Made by a program: the position numbers and the translations under genes. The notes below the pieces were generated by a model, which searched no databases, had not been told where the DNA came from, and saw nothing but the letters and a program-made list of their open reading frames with translations. This document shows, in pieces, positions 60,000-64,000 of a stretch of 64,000 nt of DNA; position 1 is the stretch's first letter; each line of letters opens with the position of its first letter. The stretch is from assembly GCF_000003855.2 (NCBI RefSeq), contig NW_003101680.1, positions 5,621,510 to 5,685,509 on the forward strand, read 5' to 3'. The stretch is from Blastomyces gilchristii SLH14081 (taxonomy: Eukaryota > Ascomycota > Eurotiomycetes > Onygenales > Ajellomycetaceae).

Positions 60000-60174
60000 T
60001 GTCATTCAAAGGTTGCTTAAGCCAGTGTATGATTACAGGTGTATGCCGGCTTCTTATATATTGTAATATCATATGCTAAATTAATTAGCAGCCGCTATGG
60101 CCTCTTTACACTCATAAGCAAGTTCGGAAGCGGCCGCGTTATTATCCGACGGTCGTATGTTCTTCCGAACCACA
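60000..60174 (-). repeat. 5' LTR of Gypsy c (175 bp)
   Basis: TGTCATTCAAAGG to CCGAACCACA. It pairs with 51,884-52,058. It keeps CGGCCGCG and CCGACGGTCG, which are CA/TG in its partner, while the partner keeps CpG at other sites. It lies upstream of gag on the minus strand. Confidence 0.92.
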
Positions 60175-61528
60175 TAAAAGTTACTTGAGTAATCACTTTT
60201 ATCTCATTCTCATTTCAAGAATCAGTCATCTCATTATTCTTCATCTCAATGTTAAGATTCTTTATCAGTGTTTATATTACAAGTTAAATCATATGAGTAA
60301 TACAGAGAATATGACCTTGTTTATCATTTCAGAAATACAAAGTTAATTTTTACTCTAAGCTCTTTCTTATAGTGTAGTTATTCACAGTATTATCAGTTAT
60401 AATTGAAAGAAGACTGAGACTAATATTTCAATAGTTATTTTTAATCACAGTTATTAATATCTCTGTTATATATTTTCTAGTATAACTACTAATCAATGAT
60501 TTAAATTCAATTAATGTCTCTTAATAAGTTCCGTTCTCATCAATGTAATAACATATAACTCTTATAAATATAAGATTATTTATACTAGTTTATATATTCA
60601 CTGTGAGAGATACTCTTCAATAATTCTTCAACTCTGATTCTAAATATTGTATATTAACTTTGTAGTGTATCTCAAGGTTGAACTGAAGACAGAATTGATA
60701 TAAAATATGAAGATTTGAATTAAGTATTTGAAGAAGTGTTCAGAATTCAGAGTTTTCAATTAATCAAAGAGAAAGATTTGAAGATATACATATATAAAGT
60801 AATTATTCACAGAAGTTATCAGATAAGAGTTATGAAATCAGAGTACTAATATATAATGATTTTTATATAATTTTCTTCAAATTAGAAAGTTAGTATTATC
60901 AAAAATTATTATCTGATAGAGTAACTTATCAGCTCAGTAGTAATTTTCTGATTATTTTTCTTTTATTATCTACATTCTGATGACTTCAGATGTTGAAAAA
61001 TTTCTTCAGAGCTATGATCAGTTTATAATGAATATTTCTGAATAAAGTTACAGTGATTGTAGTAGAGAGATAACTCTTCAGTAATTTATAATATAATCTG
61101 TTAATAATTATTTCATAGTTCATCTCAATATTTGTGTTGAGTTTTTCATAAATTTTATAACCTGAAATCAGATGTGAAGAATGAAGTGATTATTTATTAT
61201 AATTAAAAGAGAGTATTCTATATTAAATTGTAAACAATATAGACTTTGTAATTCACAGTGATTTCTTGAAGAGTGTATGAATCTTCAATAGAAGTAAAAG
61301 AAGTGAAAGAAGTGAATTCAGAAGATATGATAATAATTTAAGAAAGATAATAATTTATTTTCAATAACTGATTACTGATGTGTGTAAGAAGAATTAATAT
61401 AAGAGAAAATAATCTTATTTCTTAGCTTAGTTATAATTTTAGTACTAACTCAGATTGAATATCATCAATATATAAAAGTAAATAAACAATCTTGATTAAT
61501 CTCTGTTATATTTCTTGAAATATATTAT
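60175..61528 (-). mobile_element. hAT DNA transposon, copy 3, middle part
   Basis: Resumes exactly where 51,883 stopped (TAAAAGTTACTTGAGTAATC) and follows copies 1 and 2 through the transposase core up to TTTCTTGAAATATATTA, where a LINE (copy 2) is inserted. The right end of the hAT should lie beyond the window. Confidence 0.82.
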
Positions 61529-64000
61529 TATTATTATTATTATTCTTCAATTATAGATGTATGCAGTCAGAGACTATGACATCTACCTGAGAACTTCTAG
61601 TTCTCAGGGTTTTTTCTATATCTGTAAAGTTAACTATTATACATTCATCAATTTCAGATATGTAATATCAGAAAATTCCAGCCCAGAATATAAAAACTGT
61701 TTACAAATTACAGTGTTTTAACATCTTCTGATACTTTGAAATCATTTGACAATATCATGACAAAGGAAAAGAGAAAGAGAACACAGTCTTAAAGATAGAC
61801 ACATTAAATAAATAGATAGAAAGAAATTGAAAGGAAAAGATAAAGTAAAGAGAGACTGTAACAAAACAAGTTATTAAAAGATAGTGTATAGCTGTTTTAA
61901 CAGACTATATCTGATTGATTTCCTCCTCTTCATATTCAGATTATTCTGAATTTAGTCATTTTCTTGTAGCTGCTTGAGTTTCTGATAGAAAGTCTATTAA
62001 GTATTTAATTCCTGTCTCAGTTGAGAATAAGAATCTCATATTTAATTGATTTAGATCATACTTCTCTTTCAATCTGGCTCTGAGATTATTGTATAATGCA
62101 CAGTGCATTACAATATGCTCAGGATTCTCATTTGCATTGCAGAATGAGCATTCTATTGAGTCAAATCTATCATCAAATCTTTGTATATAAGATTTGAAAT
62201 AGCCATGTCCTAGTTTCAGCTGTATTATAGATGAGAATATTTTCTTTTTACATTTAATTGAACAAGATTTCCACTTGAGTTTTGTTTCAAATCTTGAATA
62301 ATGTATACTCTTCTTTTATTTCTGCCAGCTTTCATTCCACTTGTCTAAACAAGATTCTTTTATTTTTCTCTTTATAAAAGACCAGGACATAATTTTTTGA
62401 ATAGATCTGCTTAATTCTGCACTCTTTTTTACAGCTGAATCAGCCAATTCATTGTCATGAATATTCATATAAGCAGGAACTCAGTGCAGATGAATTATCA
62501 GCTTTGATATTCTTCTCTTTTGAATTTTCAAAACAGAGTTTAAGATCAGTTCAAGATTCATTTAATTATTATGAATCTGACTATTTCTAAGTCTTTTTAA
62601 AGCAGCTTGACTATTAGAGAATATTTATATCTCTTTCAAACTATTTCCTCTTTTATAAGATTTTATTTCTATGAGTTTGAAAGCTTTCACTATTACAAAT
62701 AGTTCAGCATCAAAGACTTCAGATTCACAGTCTAGATTTCAGAAATCTGAGATAAAATTGATATTATCTTCAGTATAAGTAATGCCTGCATCTAATCTAT
62801 TCAGGTTCTCATTTTTTGAGTCATCTGAATAAATCAGAATAGAGTCTTTTATATTAATTGTAGAAATTCTCTTTAAATGCTGTTCATATTCTTTCTCTTT
62901 TGATAGTTCACTTATTTATAAGTCTATAAGAGATTCAAGCTTTTCTCTTCAGAGAGATAACTTCTCATGATTTACTTTTTCAACATTTAAAGAAGAAAAT
63001 TAATTTTTAATCAGAGAGTATAGTCTGTAAAGTTGAGAAGATATTTTCTTTGAAGAATTATTTTCATTTCAATCAAGAAATCTATTCTAATTCAGTTCAT
63101 TTTCAGAGTTAATTGATGAAAATGAAGAAGAGACTCTTTCTCTGATTATATGATTTGAGCTCATCTTTATAACTCTCAGTGCATAGTTCATACAGGCCTT
63201 TTCAAATCTGATAGCAGGAGAAGAAATTGAAGCTTCAATTTCCATTGCTTTAATAGAAGATGATTTGAATGCTTCTAGAATTCTTCTCAAGACTCTGTTT
63301 TACAGACTTTGAAAGAGTTCAGTGAAATTCCCTTGATTATTTCATCAAACTTGAACTTCATAATCAGCTACTGATGTAATACAGGCTACATATAACTGTC
63401 TCATAGCCTGGAAGAATAGACCTCTCTCTGTATTTAATAGTCTGATTATGTTGTTCAATAGTCTTTCTGTCTTGACAGTTCTTTGTTAAATGTGATATTT
63501 AAAATTCAACTTGGAGTTTAATCATACTTCTAATCATTTGATATTTACACTGGGTTTAATCTCTCTATTTAAAAGAGTTAGAGATAGTTCTTTCTCATTG
63601 AATCTAGAAAAGAAATGAATTAACTCAGTTTTATTCATATCAAATTGAATTTGATTGATATCTGCTCTAATAAAGATTTTCTTTGCAGCTTCTTCAATCA
63701 CTTTCAAATTCTCTTTGATAGTTTTTAAGCTGTAAACTAGATCAATATCACTCACATAACTCAGAGATCATACTATTCTCATATTTCTATTTTTAAATAG
63801 ATATGCAGTGTATATTGCAAATAAAATAGATGAGATTGAAGATTCTTGTGATACTTCTATTTTTATCTCAGTCTTGTCTTGTTTCATTTCATCAAAGAAA
63901 AGTTGTATAATTCTTTTAGATATAAAACAGTTAATGCATTTTATTAGAGAAAGTGACATTTTTAACATCTTCAAAGTCTGAATTAACTTTGACTTTGAAA
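61529..64000 (-). mobile_element. Tad1-like LINE, copy 2 (3' part; runs off window)
   Basis: Starts with the same TTA-repeat tail as LINE 1 and is about 90% similar by eye to 35,506-38,000. It is clearly less mutated: longer minus-strand open stretches survive at 63,290-63,087, 63,755-63,534 and 63,974-63,768. These read, for example, KAMEIEASISSPAIRFEKAC, SDIDLVYSLKTIKENLKVIE and IQLFFDEMKQDKTEIKIEVS, the RT palm and thumb of Tad1-type ORF2, with RNase H downstream toward 62,500. The RT catalytic dipeptide reads S-D here and N-N in LINE 1. It is inserted in hAT copy 3. Confidence 0.82.

Larger units (their letters stand above)
51884..60174 (-). mobile_element. Gypsy c (8.3-kb Ty3/Gypsy element inside hAT copy 3)
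   Basis: Complete insertion with 175-bp LTRs at both ends. The flanks read ...ATGTAAA and TAAAAGTTACTT; in the other hAT copies this is GTGAATGTAAAAGTTACTT, so the target duplication is TAAA. The minus strand carries gag (59,990 to about 58,200, with a CCHC knuckle), protease region, RT (about 57,500-56,760), RNase H (about 56,650-56,200) and integrase (about 56,105-54,900). The plus strand carries an additional convergent open region at 52,496-53,635. It is less mutated than the other LTR elements in the window. Confidence 0.9.

Overview
The window looks like a piece of a filamentous ascomycete chromosome with a strongly two-part base composition. A gene island of ordinary GC content (about 21,340-35,490) lies between long AT-rich blocks (1-21,300 and about 43,120-64,000) made almost entirely of mutated, nested transposable elements. 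Short spliceosomal introns with CTAAC/CTGAC-type branch sites, C-to-T/G-to-A decayed repeats and the gene content all indicate a Pezizomycotina fungus. The mutation context (CpG and CpC hit, CpA spared) and the AT-rich/GC-normal mosaic would fit an onygenalean dimorphic-type fungus, but the sequence alone does not prove this.

Gene island: four genes can be supported. MED18 (Mediator head subunit, minus, 2 exons), KGD4/YMR31 (small subunit tied to alpha-ketoglutarate dehydrogenase, plus, 2 exons), a RUS/DUF647-family protein (plus, 7 exons including a 13-nt microexon) and an RGS-domain protein of the RgsA type (minus, single exon). They are unrelated housekeeping and signalling genes, not a cluster. 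MED18 and KGD4 are divergent; the DUF647 and RGS genes are convergent. About 4 kb upstream of the RGS gene holds microsatellites, A-tracts and no recognisable gene.

Left AT-rich block: a Copia element (A) in minus orientation has been cut into pieces by a Gypsy element with LTRs (b), by the end of another Gypsy copy of the same family (a) and by a 5.8-kb hAT DNA transposon. The Gypsy copy b itself carries a 506-bp MITE related to the hAT, plus a second, inverted MITE that runs into a 401-base sequence gap. A second Copia (B, 15,999-21,296) shares one LTR with Copia A and ends about 0.3 kb from MED18.

Right AT-rich block: a 7.6-kb Tad1-like LINE with a 15-bp target duplication sits exactly at the edge of the gene island. 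Then come a second full hAT (43,643-49,373) and a third hAT copy split by an 8.3-kb Gypsy element with 175-bp LTRs (51,884-60,174) and by a second LINE that runs off the window.

Most notable: (1) the two LTRs of the right-hand Gypsy differ by 16 transitions, all at CpG or CpC and none at CpA; (2) that Gypsy carries an extra, convergent, cysteine-rich open region on the opposite strand; (3) a hAT family with 8-bp target duplications, related MITEs and a recurrent internal motif; (4) an almost unmutated 5' end on an otherwise heavily mutated LINE.
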